DNA of 14,213 bases from RGIG5952 sp045627605 (GTDB lineage: Bacteria; Verrucomicrobiota; Kiritimatiellia; RFP12; JAAYLN01): positions 1 through 14,213 of the forward strand of contig JAZQOA010000075.1 in the NCBI GenBank assembly GCA_045627605.1. Reading direction: 5' to 3'. Position numbers and translations under genes: made by a program. Position 1 is the stretch's first letter. The number at the start of each line of letters is the position of its first letter. Positions 1 through 6,677 of the stretch are shown in pieces. A model generated the notes under the pieces. That model made no database searches, was not told where the DNA came from, and saw only the letters and a list, made by a program, of their open reading frames with translations.

Positions 1-101
1 GCGTCGGCGAAGTCCGGCGGCGGCAACGCGGGCAGGCGCGTCTTCCCCGCAAGGGCGGGAAAGGCCAGCATCAGGGCGGCGAAAACAGCACGGAGTTTCA
101 T
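1..101 (-). CDS. N-terminus of an exported protein, cut by the left edge
   Basis: Reading the minus strand from an ATG at 101-99 gives about 33 residues before the window ends. They begin with MKLRAVFAALMLAFPALA: a short basic start, a hydrophobic core and an ALA site, i.e. a type I signal peptide with probable cleavage before GKTR. The mature part starts Pro-rich (LPALPPPDF). The protein is therefore probably exported, but what is visible gives no function. There is no Shine-Dalgarno sequence; an extended -10 element ends six bases before the ATG, so the message may be leaderless. The frame is open throughout and the signal peptide makes the start convincing. Confidence 0.7.
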   Translation of the reverse strand, partial: MKLRAVFAALMLAFPALAGKTRLPALPPPDFAD

Positions 102-253
102 AATGTAATTCTACCACAAATTCGCCCCCGTGCGCGGCACCCCATCAGAACTTGTCGCTTTTGCGGGCGTTGCACATCATCAAGAAGAAAATCCAACAAA
201 TTGATGTTCAGGATCCCGTTTTCGTCGAGCCATTTCATGCCGGGAAACTCCAT
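98..253 (-). CDS. Doubtful small ORF, 51 aa, overlapping the next start by ATGA
   Basis: A minus-strand frame from an ATG at 253 reads MEFPGMKWLDENGILNINLL onward and stops at 98-100, overlapping the ATG of the left-edge gene as ATGA. Its first 30 codons look coding-like (third positions mostly G/C, sensible hydrophobic/charged alternation). The last 20 residues are Arg/Cys-rich and less convincing, and the candidate promoter of the next gene lies inside them. A TGA sits directly before the start. A different frame (180-329, starting MSIEFAVPLRRDVV) covers the bases just upstream, so the two could be halves of one small gene split by a frameshift. No family recognised. Confidence 0.22.
   Translation of the reverse strand: MEFPGMKWLDENGILNINLLDFLLDDVQRPQKRQVLMGCRARGRICGRITL
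102..116 (-). promoter_or_regulatory. Candidate extended -10 promoter for the left-edge secreted gene
   Basis: On the minus strand the sequence TGGTAGAATTACATT runs straight into the ATG at 101. TAGAAT matches TATAAT at five of six bases and carries an upstream TGN, the extended -10 signature. No good -35 hexamer is visible at 16-18 bases. A start site about seven bases after the -10 would fall at or next to the ATG, predicting a leaderless transcript. The same arrangement is seen before abiEi. Confidence 0.4.
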
Positions 254-329
254 TCAAAACTTCTGCCGCTTGGGGCAAAAGCGCATTCACCACATCCCTG
301 CGCAAAGGCACGGCAAACTCAATAGACAT
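180..329 (-). other. Doubtful small ORF, 49 aa, possible 5' half of a frameshifted gene
   Basis: On the minus strand, 23 bases after the glycosyltransferase stop, an ATG at 329 opens a 49-residue frame whose first half (MSIEFAVPLRRDVVNALLPQ) looks protein-like and whose second half (ARRKRD...) does not. The neighbouring frame becomes the more coding-like one from about position 253 downward. Apart from these two weak frames, I see no RNA gene, clear terminator or repeat in 102-352. The stretch is noticeably less GC-rich than the flanking genes. Confidence 0.2.
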
Positions 330-352
330 CAAGGTCCGACAATGGGCAAGAC

Positions 353-2098
353 TTACTTTTCCCCGCCGTGGTCGAAGGCGCGGACTTCGCGCGGCATACG
401 GCCGAAGAGCAACCCCTGGATGAAGCGCGCGCCATACCACAGGTGCGTGAGTACCGTGCCAAGCCAGACCGCAAGCCAGTCGAGCAGGCGGACGTGGAAC
501 GAGCACGCGAGTGTCGCAAGGCCGTAGAAGGCGAGGACGCCGAAGTAAACGGGCTTCAAGACGGGCAGCCAAATGACGGCGGGGACGCCGAGCACCACGC
601 CCAGCACGAAGAGCGACGGCACCATGTAGGAGAAGCGCAGCGACGTCTGGGGGAAGACGCGCGCAAAGAAGCCGCGGTGCATCGCGTAGCGCCCGATCTG
701 CCGGAGATGCGGCAGGAAGAGCGGGCGGCGGTGATGGACGACGATCGCGAAGGGATCGTAGACGATCCTGAGGTTTTTCCGCACGACGTCGAGGCACAGG
801 ATCGTGTCCTCGCCGGGCCAGTAGCGGGTGTTGTAGCCGCCGATCTCCCGGAGGACGGAGGTGCGCACGAGAAGGTTGCAGCTGGGGAGGTCGTCGACGT
901 AGCGGAGCCGCTCGGAGACGTAGCGGTAGCGGCAGTTGCCGGAGACCAGCGGCGAGGCGTAGACTTCGCCGCCGAGATACGCCAGGCGCGAGTCGCCGGG
1001 GGGCGTGATGGCCGGTCCGCCCGCCGCGCCGACGTCGCCGCGCGAGAAGTGCCGCACCGCCTGGGCGAGCCACTGCGGCTGCGGCGAGGCGTCGTCGTCG
1101 AGGAAGGCGACGATGTCGCCGGCCGCCTCGCGAATGCCGAGGTTGCGCTTCTCGGCGGGCCGGACGCGGCCCGACGGGAGAATGCGCACGAAGGACGGCC
1201 ACGAGGCGTCGCGGGCAAAGTGCTCGTCGGGGACGACGAGGACTTCGTGCGGCGGGAAGGTCTGCCGCGAAAGGCCGTCGATGGCCTCGTCGAGATAGGT
1301 CGAAGGCCCCGGGCAGGCAATGACGACGGAGACTTTGGGAGGCGGGTCGGAGATTTCCGACAGCTCGACGTTCTGGTAGTAGTGGATGAGCTTCAGGCGG
1401 TAGAAGATGGCGAACGTATCGGTCAGCACCGACTTGACGCTTGCGAACGAGAGCGCGCCGATCTTATCGCCGAACTCCATTTTGATCGGCGCCTCGCACA
1501 CCTTGAAGCCCGCGCCGTAGGCGATGGAGAGGAGCTCAAGATCAAAGGCGAAGCGCTTGACCAGCATGCGGTCGAACGACCACTGGAGCGCCTCGCGGCG
1601 GAAAAGCTTCATGCTCGTCTGCGTGTCCGTCGCCGGGAGCCCGATGAGGAAGCGGACAAGCCCGTAGTAGACGCGGCTCGCGACGCGGCGCAAAAAGGGG
1701 TAGTCGATGACGGATTCGGGATGGCGCTTGGAGCCGATGACGATGTCCGCCGCAGCCGCCTCCATGATTTCGAAGTAGCGTGGAAGCATTTCCGGGGCGA
1801 GGTCGAGGTCGGCGTCGAGAAGCAGCACGAAGTCGCCTTTCGACGCCTTGAAGCCCTGTCGGAGGGCGTTTCCCTTGCCCGCGTTGGCGGCGAGGAAGAC
1901 GGGCAGGACGGAGGGCAGGGCCTCCGCCACGGAGCGAATCGCGTCGGCTGTTCCGTCACCGCTGCCGTCGTCGACGGGGATGATCTCGTAGGGGAAGCCG
2001 AGCGGCGCGAGGACGGCGTCGACGCGGCGGATGTTGTCCGCGATGATCGGCGCCAGCCTGAAGGCCGGCATGACGACGCTAAGGAGATTCGGCTTCAT
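353..2098 (-). CDS. Tandem-domain family 2 glycosyltransferase, membrane-anchored (581 aa)
   Basis: Two complete GT-A domains are fused. Domain 1 (about residues 5-235) resembles dolichyl/polyprenyl-phosphate sugar transferases: VVMPAF at the start, VDDGSGDGT at 42-50, NAGKGNALRQGF at 72-83 and the metal-binding DADLD at 95-99. Domain 2 (about 256-480) is a second GT2 fold with DDDA at 334-337 and an acidic WPGEDT at 428-432, where the catalytic base is expected. Residues 490-557 hold about three transmembrane helices, followed by a short basic tail, so it probably acts at the cytoplasmic membrane face. Members transfer sugars from nucleotide donors to lipid or glycan acceptors; donor and acceptor cannot be told from sequence. 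It is last in the kdgK-plsY-gpsA set, 27 bases after the PAS gene, with only a weak ribosome site (ACGGGAA). Confidence 0.85.
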   Translation of the reverse strand: MKPNLLSVVMPAFRLAPIIADNIRRVDAVLAPLGFPYEIIPVDDGSGDGTADAIRSVAEALPSVLPVFLAANAGKGNALRQGFKASKGDFVLLLDADLDLAPEMLPRYFEIMEAAAADIVIGSKRHPESVIDYPFLRRVASRVYYGLVRFLIGLPATDTQTSMKLFRREALQWSFDRMLVKRFAFDLELLSIAYGAGFKVCEAPIKMEFGDKIGALSFASVKSVLTDTFAIFYRLKLIHYYQNVELSEISDPPPKVSVVIACPGPSTYLDEAIDGLSRQTFPPHEVLVVPDEHFARDASWPSFVRILPSGRVRPAEKRNLGIREAAGDIVAFLDDDASPQPQWLAQAVRHFSRGDVGAAGGPAITPPGDSRLAYLGGEVYASPLVSGNCRYRYVSERLRYVDDLPSCNLLVRTSVLREIGGYNTRYWPGEDTILCLDVVRKNLRIVYDPFAIVVHHRRPLFLPHLRQIGRYAMHRGFFARVFPQTSLRFSYMVPSLFVLGVVLGVPAVIWLPVLKPVYFGVLAFYGLATLACSFHVRLLDWLAVWLGTVLTHLWYGARFIQGLLFGRMPREVRAFDHGGEK

Positions 2099-2125
2099 TT
2101 CCCGTGCAGGCGGAAGGTTGCGGCG

Positions 2126-2935
2126 TTAATCAATGGCGATGATCGAGTCCTTCTCCGTGTAGGACTCGCTCTTGTAGGTGCGCAAGTCGTTCAGTTCGCG
2201 AAGGAGGTCGCCAATGCGCTCCGCGGCCTCAAGCGAAAGCGAGATGAGCTCGGTGCGCGTGGGGTCGTCGGCGGGCAAGTCCTTGAGCAACTCGAGGCTG
2301 TTGAGGATCACGGTGCTGGGCTGGCCAAGGTGGTGGCAGACCGTGCCGATACTCTCCATCATCACCTGGTTGCGCTCGACGGTGCGCTCCGCCTCCTCGG
2401 CGCGGAGACGGTCCGTGATGTCGCGGATGAAGAAGCAAAGGTGCGGGGAGACGCCCGCGGCGGAACGGTAGACCGCGATGTCCGCCGGGAAAAAGGCGCC
2501 CGTGATACTGTGGCACCAGGCGCTGATGCGGATGAAACGCTCCGACTCAAGCGTCTCGTGCACCGTGGCGATCGTGCCGGCGTCGGCGCCGGAGATCAGC
2601 GAGAGGATGTTGACGCCGATCAGCGTGCCGGCCTCGGCGTAGAGGAATTCGCGGGCGCGGATGTTGTCGAAGAGAATCGTGCCCTCGCTGTCGGTGATCA
2701 CCGTGGCGTCGTAGGCGTTCTGGAAGAGGTTGACAAGTTCCTCGGCGGTCAGCGTGGCGCGGGTGCCGTCCGACGACGCGGCCGCGCCGGAAAATGTTCC
2801 CGAAAGGTCGGCGGCGTCCGGCAGGATGTCGAGGCGCATCGTGCGGCTCATGCGCGGCGAGGTGACGGCCTCGCGCGAATCGGCGGCCGCCGTGGCGCTC
2901 TGAAGCGGAATTGCCCTGTTTATGCCGTGGTCCAT
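2126..2935 (-). CDS. PAS-domain protein with a DHp-like segment and no kinase domain (269 aa)
   Basis: Residues about 62-176 form a PAS sensor domain (LFQNAYDATVITDSEGTILF ... FFIRDITDRLRAEE). A helical linker follows, then a segment at 194-250 resembling the dimerisation/phosphoacceptor region of histidine kinases, with a His pair at 201-202 (VCHHLGQPSTVILNSLELL). The protein then ends; the N, G1 and G2 boxes of a HATPase domain are absent and none is encoded just downstream. It can therefore sense and dimerise but should not autophosphorylate by itself. No signal peptide or membrane helix is visible, so it is probably cytosolic. The start at 2935 is fixed by GGAGGAG seven bases upstream, 19 bases after the gpsA stop; a longer in-frame opening runs back into gpsA but encodes low-quality Arg/Ser-rich sequence there. 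The ligand is unknown. Confidence 0.8.
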   Translation of the reverse strand: MDHGINRAIPLQSATAAADSREAVTSPRMSRTMRLDILPDAADLSGTFSGAAASSDGTRATLTAEELVNLFQNAYDATVITDSEGTILFDNIRAREFLYAEAGTLIGVNILSLISGADAGTIATVHETLESERFIRISAWCHSITGAFFPADIAVYRSAAGVSPHLCFFIRDITDRLRAEEAERTVERNQVMMESIGTVCHHLGQPSTVILNSLELLKDLPADDPTRTELISLSLEAAERIGDLLRELNDLRTYKSESYTEKDSIIAID

Positions 2936-2954
2936 GCTGGCTCCTCCTTGCTTT

Positions 2955-3947
2955 TCAAAGAATTTCGGATTTGTGGCCGCGGCCCATGAGCGACTGGACG
3001 GCGTCGCGCGGCGAAACGCCCTCGTCGCAGAACTTGTGCACCAGCGAGCAGATCGGCATCTCGACGTCGAGGCTTCCCGCCATTTCGTGCACGATGTGCG
3101 AATTCCACACGCCTTCGGCGACCATCTGCATGCCCGCCGTGATGTCGGCGATTTTCCCGCCCTTCCCGAGCTTTTCGCCGACCGCGTGGTTTCGGCTGTG
3201 GCGGCTCGTGCAGGTGACGACAAGGTCGCCGATTCCGCTCAGGCCCGAGAACGTGTCGGCGCGTGCGCCGAGCGCGACGCCGAAGCGCGTCATCTCGCGC
3301 AACCCCCGCGCAATCAGCGCGGCGCGGGAATTGTCGCCGAAGCCCATGCCGTCCGACACGCCGACGGCGACCGCAATGACGTTCTTCACCGCGCCGCCGA
3401 TTTCCGCGCCCAGCGGATCCGTCCCGGTATAGACCCGGAAGAACGGCCCCGAGAAAATCTTCTGCACCGTCTCGGCGCGCACGAGGTCCTCGCAGGCCGC
3501 GACGACACACGTCGGCAATCCGCGCGCGACCTCCTCGGCGTGGCTCGGCCCGGAAAGCACCACCACGTGGCCGACGCCCAGGATGTCGCGGGCGAGCGTG
3601 CTCATGCGGCAGTGGCGCTCCTCGTCGAAGCCTTTCGTGACGGAGACGACGAGGCTGCCGCCGCCGACAACGCCGCGGAACTTTTCGCAGACCGAGGCGT
3701 AGTATTTCGACGGCGCGGCGATGACGACGCATTCGGCGCCGGCCGCCGCTTCGGCAGGATCCGCCACGAGGCGGAGCGAGGGCGGCAACTTGACGCCGGG
3801 CAGATAGCGCACGTTCTCCCCGGCGCGGCGCATCTCGTCGATGTAGTCGGGGAAGGCGCCCCAAAGCGCAACATCATGGCCGTAGCCTTTGAGCATCAGC
3901 GCGAGCGCCGTTCCCCAGCCGCCGTTTCCCGCAATCGCAATCTTCAT
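2955..3947 (-). CDS. gpsA: Glycerol-3-phosphate dehydrogenase [NAD(P)+] (330 aa)
   Basis: GpsA reduces dihydroxyacetone phosphate to sn-glycerol 3-phosphate, the backbone of bacterial phospholipids, in the cytosol. The N-terminal Rossmann motif GNGGWGTALA is at residues 7-16. SVTKG lies at 102-106, GPSHAEEVARGLPT at 133-145, the catalytic Lys188 in GGAVKNV, and the signature SGLSGIGDLVVTCTS at 234-248, followed by SRNHAVGEKLGKG. The length of 330 is normal for the family. It lies 21 bases downstream of plsY, its metabolic partner, a common bacterial pairing. No in-frame defect is seen. Confidence 0.97.
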   Translation of the reverse strand: MKIAIAGNGGWGTALALMLKGYGHDVALWGAFPDYIDEMRRAGENVRYLPGVKLPPSLRLVADPAEAAAGAECVVIAAPSKYYASVCEKFRGVVGGGSLVVSVTKGFDEERHCRMSTLARDILGVGHVVVLSGPSHAEEVARGLPTCVVAACEDLVRAETVQKIFSGPFFRVYTGTDPLGAEIGGAVKNVIAVAVGVSDGMGFGDNSRAALIARGLREMTRFGVALGARADTFSGLSGIGDLVVTCTSRHSRNHAVGEKLGKGGKIADITAGMQMVAEGVWNSHIVHEMAGSLDVEMPICSLVHKFCDEGVSPRDAVQSLMGRGHKSEIL

Positions 3948-3968
3948 GTCGCAAGCCTTTCGCGGACG

Positions 3969-4616
3969 CTACCGTCCTGCCGCGCTTTTCTCCCCGCGCC
4001 TAAATGAAAAACGGTTTTCCGTGCCTTTCAGCAAACGGGAGATGTTCGCATGGTGGCGGACGACAACCACAAGGCCCAAAAGCGACAGCAGCGCGGGGAT
4101 CGCCACGGGGCCCGAAACGGCAAAGGGGTTCACCCAGACAAGTGCGCCCAGCACGACGGCGGCAGAAATCGACGCCAGCGAGACGTAGCGCGACGAGACA
4201 AAGACGACGATCCACGCGAGAACGGCCATCCCAACGGCCGCCGGCGCCACGGCGACCAGCATGCCGGCGCTGGTGGCGACGCCCTTTCCGCCCCTGAACC
4301 CCAGCCACACCGGCCAGTTGTGGCCCGCGACGGCCGCAAGGCCGCCGGCCAGGCGGAGCAGCGCGGGGTCGGCGACGCCGCCCAACGCAAGCGAGGCGAG
4401 CCACGGGACGAGTGCCGCGCCGGCGACGCCCTTGCCGAAGTCCAGCAGGAACGCCATGACGCCCCAGGGCTTGCCAACGGTGCGGAAGACATTTGTCGCC
4501 CCGATGTTTTTCGAGCCGACGGTCCGGACGTCCACCCCGCGGGCAAGCCCCACAAGAAGGCCGAACGGCACGGATCCAAGAAGATAGGCGACGACTATGA
4601 CCACCGCGTAAATCAT
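3969..4616 (-). CDS. plsY: Acyl-phosphate:glycerol-3-phosphate acyltransferase PlsY (215 aa)
   Basis: PlsY is an integral membrane enzyme that transfers an acyl chain from acyl phosphate to glycerol 3-phosphate, giving lysophosphatidic acid. All three family motifs are present: GSKNIGATNVFRTVGK at 34-49, GHNWPVWLGFRGGKG at 98-112 followed by ATSAG, and a third with RHHANISRLLKGTENRF at 187-203. Hydrophobic helices lie at about 3-24, 54-76, 84-100, 117-140 and 148-185. The ATG overlaps the upstream stop as ATGA, and AGGAGGGTGG lies just before it inside the preceding gene, so translation is probably coupled. The product feeds the same phospholipid pathway as gpsA next to it. Confidence 0.97.
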   Translation of the reverse strand: MIYAVVIVVAYLLGSVPFGLLVGLARGVDVRTVGSKNIGATNVFRTVGKPWGVMAFLLDFGKGVAGAALVPWLASLALGGVADPALLRLAGGLAAVAGHNWPVWLGFRGGKGVATSAGMLVAVAPAAVGMAVLAWIVVFVSSRYVSLASISAAVVLGALVWVNPFAVSGPVAIPALLSLLGLVVVVRHHANISRLLKGTENRFSFRRGEKSAAGR

Positions 4617-5452
4617 TTTCCACCCTCCTTTTCACTTTCAACCTGAATGACGAGCAACTCGGGAATGACGACTTCCGGAAGCCCCTGTTCGCGCAAGTGC
4701 GGATTCACCGTCTCAAGGTAGTCCTCGGCCTTTTCGCGGCCTTCGCGCCGGAAGAGGCGCATCATCTCCAGGCGGACGTCCTCCACCATCGCGGCCTGCT
4801 CAGTCGAAGCCGCGGCCATGTCGCGGAGGAACTGGTTGTAGGTGCCGCCCGCGGCGATGAAGGCCAGCGCATCGGTTTTCGCGGCCGCGGCCCGCTCCTT
4901 CGCGGCGACGGTGTCGTCGTCGTCGTCGTCGTAGATTTCGACCGGCCGCTTGAGATAGGCCATGATCTCCTCGTCGGGAAGATTGACGCGGGGCGGCAAC
5001 GCGAATTCGGTGCCGGGCTTGGAGGCGACCGCCAGCAAGTTCTCGACCGGGTTGTCGAAATATTCCTTCCCCTTGATTCCGGCGTAAACGACCTTTTGGG
5101 GCGCGTCTTTTGCGGCGTCCGCCAGGGGTTCCCCCATGCCGGCGCCTGTCGCCGCGGGAAGGGCGTCGCCCGCGATTTCCACATCCGGTTCTTCAAAGGC
5201 GTCCGCGGCAGCTTCCGCCGGCGCGGGGGGTGGGGTTTCCGGCCGTTTTCCCGAATGCGGGACCACCGGTTGCCCTACCGCCGACCGGGCTTTCCCGGCC
5301 TCCGCCGCCGGGGCCTTTTCAGAGGGCCGCGTAAACAACGAAGACAAAAACGCCACCAGCGCCACAACAAAGGCGATCGCCGACAACACCGTCGGCAGGG
5401 ACACCGTCCGCGACCTTGGGTTGCGAGACGAGGTTGTGACAACGCGGGGCAT
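4613..5452 (-). CDS. Unrecognised single-pass membrane protein (279 aa)
   Basis: I do not recognise a family. The N-terminus is basic (RNPRSR) and followed by one hydrophobic helix at about residues 19-40 (PTVLSAIAFVVALVAFLSSLF), which predicts an N-in, C-out anchor. Residues 41-120 are Pro/Ala/Glu-rich and probably disordered. A more ordered C-terminal part from about 120 (VVYAGIKGKEYFDNPVENLL) leads to helices at 183-250 and ends in a short strand-like VVIPELLVIQVESE. A run of six Asp at 175-180 comes from a perfect GAC repeat. It sits 23 bases after kdgK and shares an ATGA overlap with plsY. That suggests an envelope-linked role, but nothing identifies a function. Confidence 0.8.
   Translation of the reverse strand: MPRVVTTSSRNPRSRTVSLPTVLSAIAFVVALVAFLSSLFTRPSEKAPAAEAGKARSAVGQPVVPHSGKRPETPPPAPAEAAADAFEEPDVEIAGDALPAATGAGMGEPLADAAKDAPQKVVYAGIKGKEYFDNPVENLLAVASKPGTEFALPPRVNLPDEEIMAYLKRPVEIYDDDDDDTVAAKERAAAAKTDALAFIAAGGTYNQFLRDMAAASTEQAAMVEDVRLEMMRLFRREGREKAEDYLETVNPHLREQGLPEVVIPELLVIQVESEKEGGK
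4913..4930. repeat. Trinucleotide microsatellite (GTC)6 inside a coding region
   Basis: Six perfect GTC units on the plus strand (GAC on the coding minus strand) encode Asp175-Asp180 of the membrane protein. Because the unit is three bases long, copy-number changes would lengthen or shorten the acidic run without breaking the frame. Confidence 0.9.
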
Positions 5453-5475
5453 TTCGAAATCCGTTTTCCAAGCCC

Positions 5476-6567
5476 CTACCGCTTGACACGGCCCGAGGCG
5501 TTGCCGCCGACGAGCCCCATGACGTCGTCAAACGAGGAGTAGTTGAAATCGCCGGGGATCGTGTGCTTCAGGGCCGACGCCGCCACCGCGAACTTGATTT
5601 GCTCCTGCGGGTCGTCGGTTTTCGTGGCGGAGAAAAGGAGCCCGGCGCAAAAGGAATCGCCGCCGCCAAAGCGATCCACGATGTTGCGGATTTCGTAGGG
5701 CGAGTAGGCGCCGTCCGACGCAAGCGGGGCGAAGAAGGCCTTGCGCGCGGCGCAATCGTAGAGCATCCCGCCCCAGTTGTTGTGGTCGGCGGAAAAGCTC
5801 TCGCGCAGCGTGATCGCGATTTTCGAGGCCTTCGGGAACTTCGCGGCAAGCTTCGCGGCAACCTCGGTGTAGCCGGCGATGTTCAGCTTCCCGCCGTAGA
5901 TGTCGGTGCCGGTGGCCTTGATGCCGAAGACATCGGAGGCGTCCTCCTCGTTGCCGACGATGACGTCGGCCAACGCGACAATCGGCTCCATGCAGCGCGC
6001 GGCGAGGACGTTCTTGGGCGTTCCGGGCTCCCAGTTCCAGAGCTTCTTGCGGTAGTTGAGGTCGACCGAGATCGAGATTCCCTTCCCCGCGGCTTTGAGC
6101 GCAAGCGCGAGCGTCGATTCAAAGGCGTTTCGCGAAAGCGACGGCGTGATGCCGGTGAGGTGGAGGTTGGTCACGCCTTCGAGCATCGCATCGAAGTCGT
6201 AGTCGCCGGGACCGAGCAGGGAGGCCGAAGAACCGTCGCGGTCATAGACGACATTGGAGCCGCGCATATTGGAGCCATGCTCGGCGTAGTAAATGCCCAT
6301 GCGCCCGGTCTTGGCCCAGGTGATGCGCGAGACATCGACGCCCGCGGCGGCGAGGTCGGCCGCAAGCGCCTTCGTTATGGGATTGGAAGGAAGCGCCGTG
6401 AGATAGCGGCTTGTCCCGCCAAGTTGCGCAATGGAGACGCAGACATTTGCCTCGCCCCCGCCGAAAGTCGCGTCAAGCTCGCCCGGCAACGCCTGGGCAA
6501 AACGCTTCCTGCCCTGCGGGCAGAGCCGCAGCATGATTTCGCCAAAACCTGCAAAAACCTTGTCCAT
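5476..6567 (-). CDS. kdgK: 2-keto-3-deoxygluconate kinase, PfkB family (363 aa)
   Basis: A ribokinase-fold sugar kinase that phosphorylates 2-keto-3-deoxygluconate to KDPG in the breakdown of uronic acids and sugar acids. The substrate-side motif FGGGEANVCVSIAQLGG is at residues 35-51, DLNYRKKLW at 169-177, NEEDA at 206-210, and the ATP/anion-hole motif DRFGGGDSFCAG at 298-309 with catalytic Asp304. The tail KHTIPGDFN at 334-342 is characteristic of KDG kinases rather than fructokinases, which is why I prefer this specificity. Translation starts at 6567 with AAGGG about nine bases upstream. It opens the minus-strand set leading to plsY and gpsA. No KDPG aldolase is in the window. Confidence 0.88.
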   Translation of the reverse strand: MDKVFAGFGEIMLRLCPQGRKRFAQALPGELDATFGGGEANVCVSIAQLGGTSRYLTALPSNPITKALAADLAAAGVDVSRITWAKTGRMGIYYAEHGSNMRGSNVVYDRDGSSASLLGPGDYDFDAMLEGVTNLHLTGITPSLSRNAFESTLALALKAAGKGISISVDLNYRKKLWNWEPGTPKNVLAARCMEPIVALADVIVGNEEDASDVFGIKATGTDIYGGKLNIAGYTEVAAKLAAKFPKASKIAITLRESFSADHNNWGGMLYDCAARKAFFAPLASDGAYSPYEIRNIVDRFGGGDSFCAGLLFSATKTDDPQEQIKFAVAASALKHTIPGDFNYSSFDDVMGLVGGNASGRVKR

Positions 6568-6588
6568 GTTCTAATTCCCTTTTCAAAT

Positions 6589-6597
6589 ACTCTACCA
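6589..6597 (-). promoter_or_regulatory. Candidate extended -10 promoter upstream of kdgK
   Basis: On the minus strand TGGTAGAGT lies 21 bases before the kdgK ATG, in the only real gap (110 bases) between the secreted-protein pair and the kdgK set. TAGAGT matches TATAAT at four of six bases and has the TGN extension; no credible -35 is present. A start site near 6581 would leave a leader of about 14 bases containing the AAGGG ribosome site. The rest of the gap is GC-rich and holds no clear terminator hairpin. Confidence 0.4.
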
Positions 6598-6677
6598 AAT
6601 ATCGGGGCACGTGGCGAGAGGAGGCAGGGCGGGAAGGGGCGTCCGAGGCGCAGTTGCGAGTTGAGAATGGCGAGTTT

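Noticed and set aside
368..2989. An 873-codon plus-strand open frame antisense to the glycosyltransferase and PAS genes
   Set aside because: It spans two well-supported genes and encodes Arg/Gly/Asp/Glu/Val-rich sequence with no domain, as expected for an antisense frame in GC-rich DNA.
2936..3223. N-terminal extension of the PAS protein back into gpsA
   Set aside because: The added residues are Ser/Arg/Thr-rich shadow sequence, and GGAGGAG correctly spaced before the ATG at 2935 fixes the start.
2922..4007. A 361-codon plus-strand frame opposite gpsA
   Set aside because: gpsA on the minus strand has all family motifs; the antisense translation is His/Arg/Ala-rich without motifs.
6656..6676. 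Two copies of GCGAGTT in the gap before kdgK
   Set aside because: Seven-base copies seven bases apart are too short to claim as an operator and show no symmetry.
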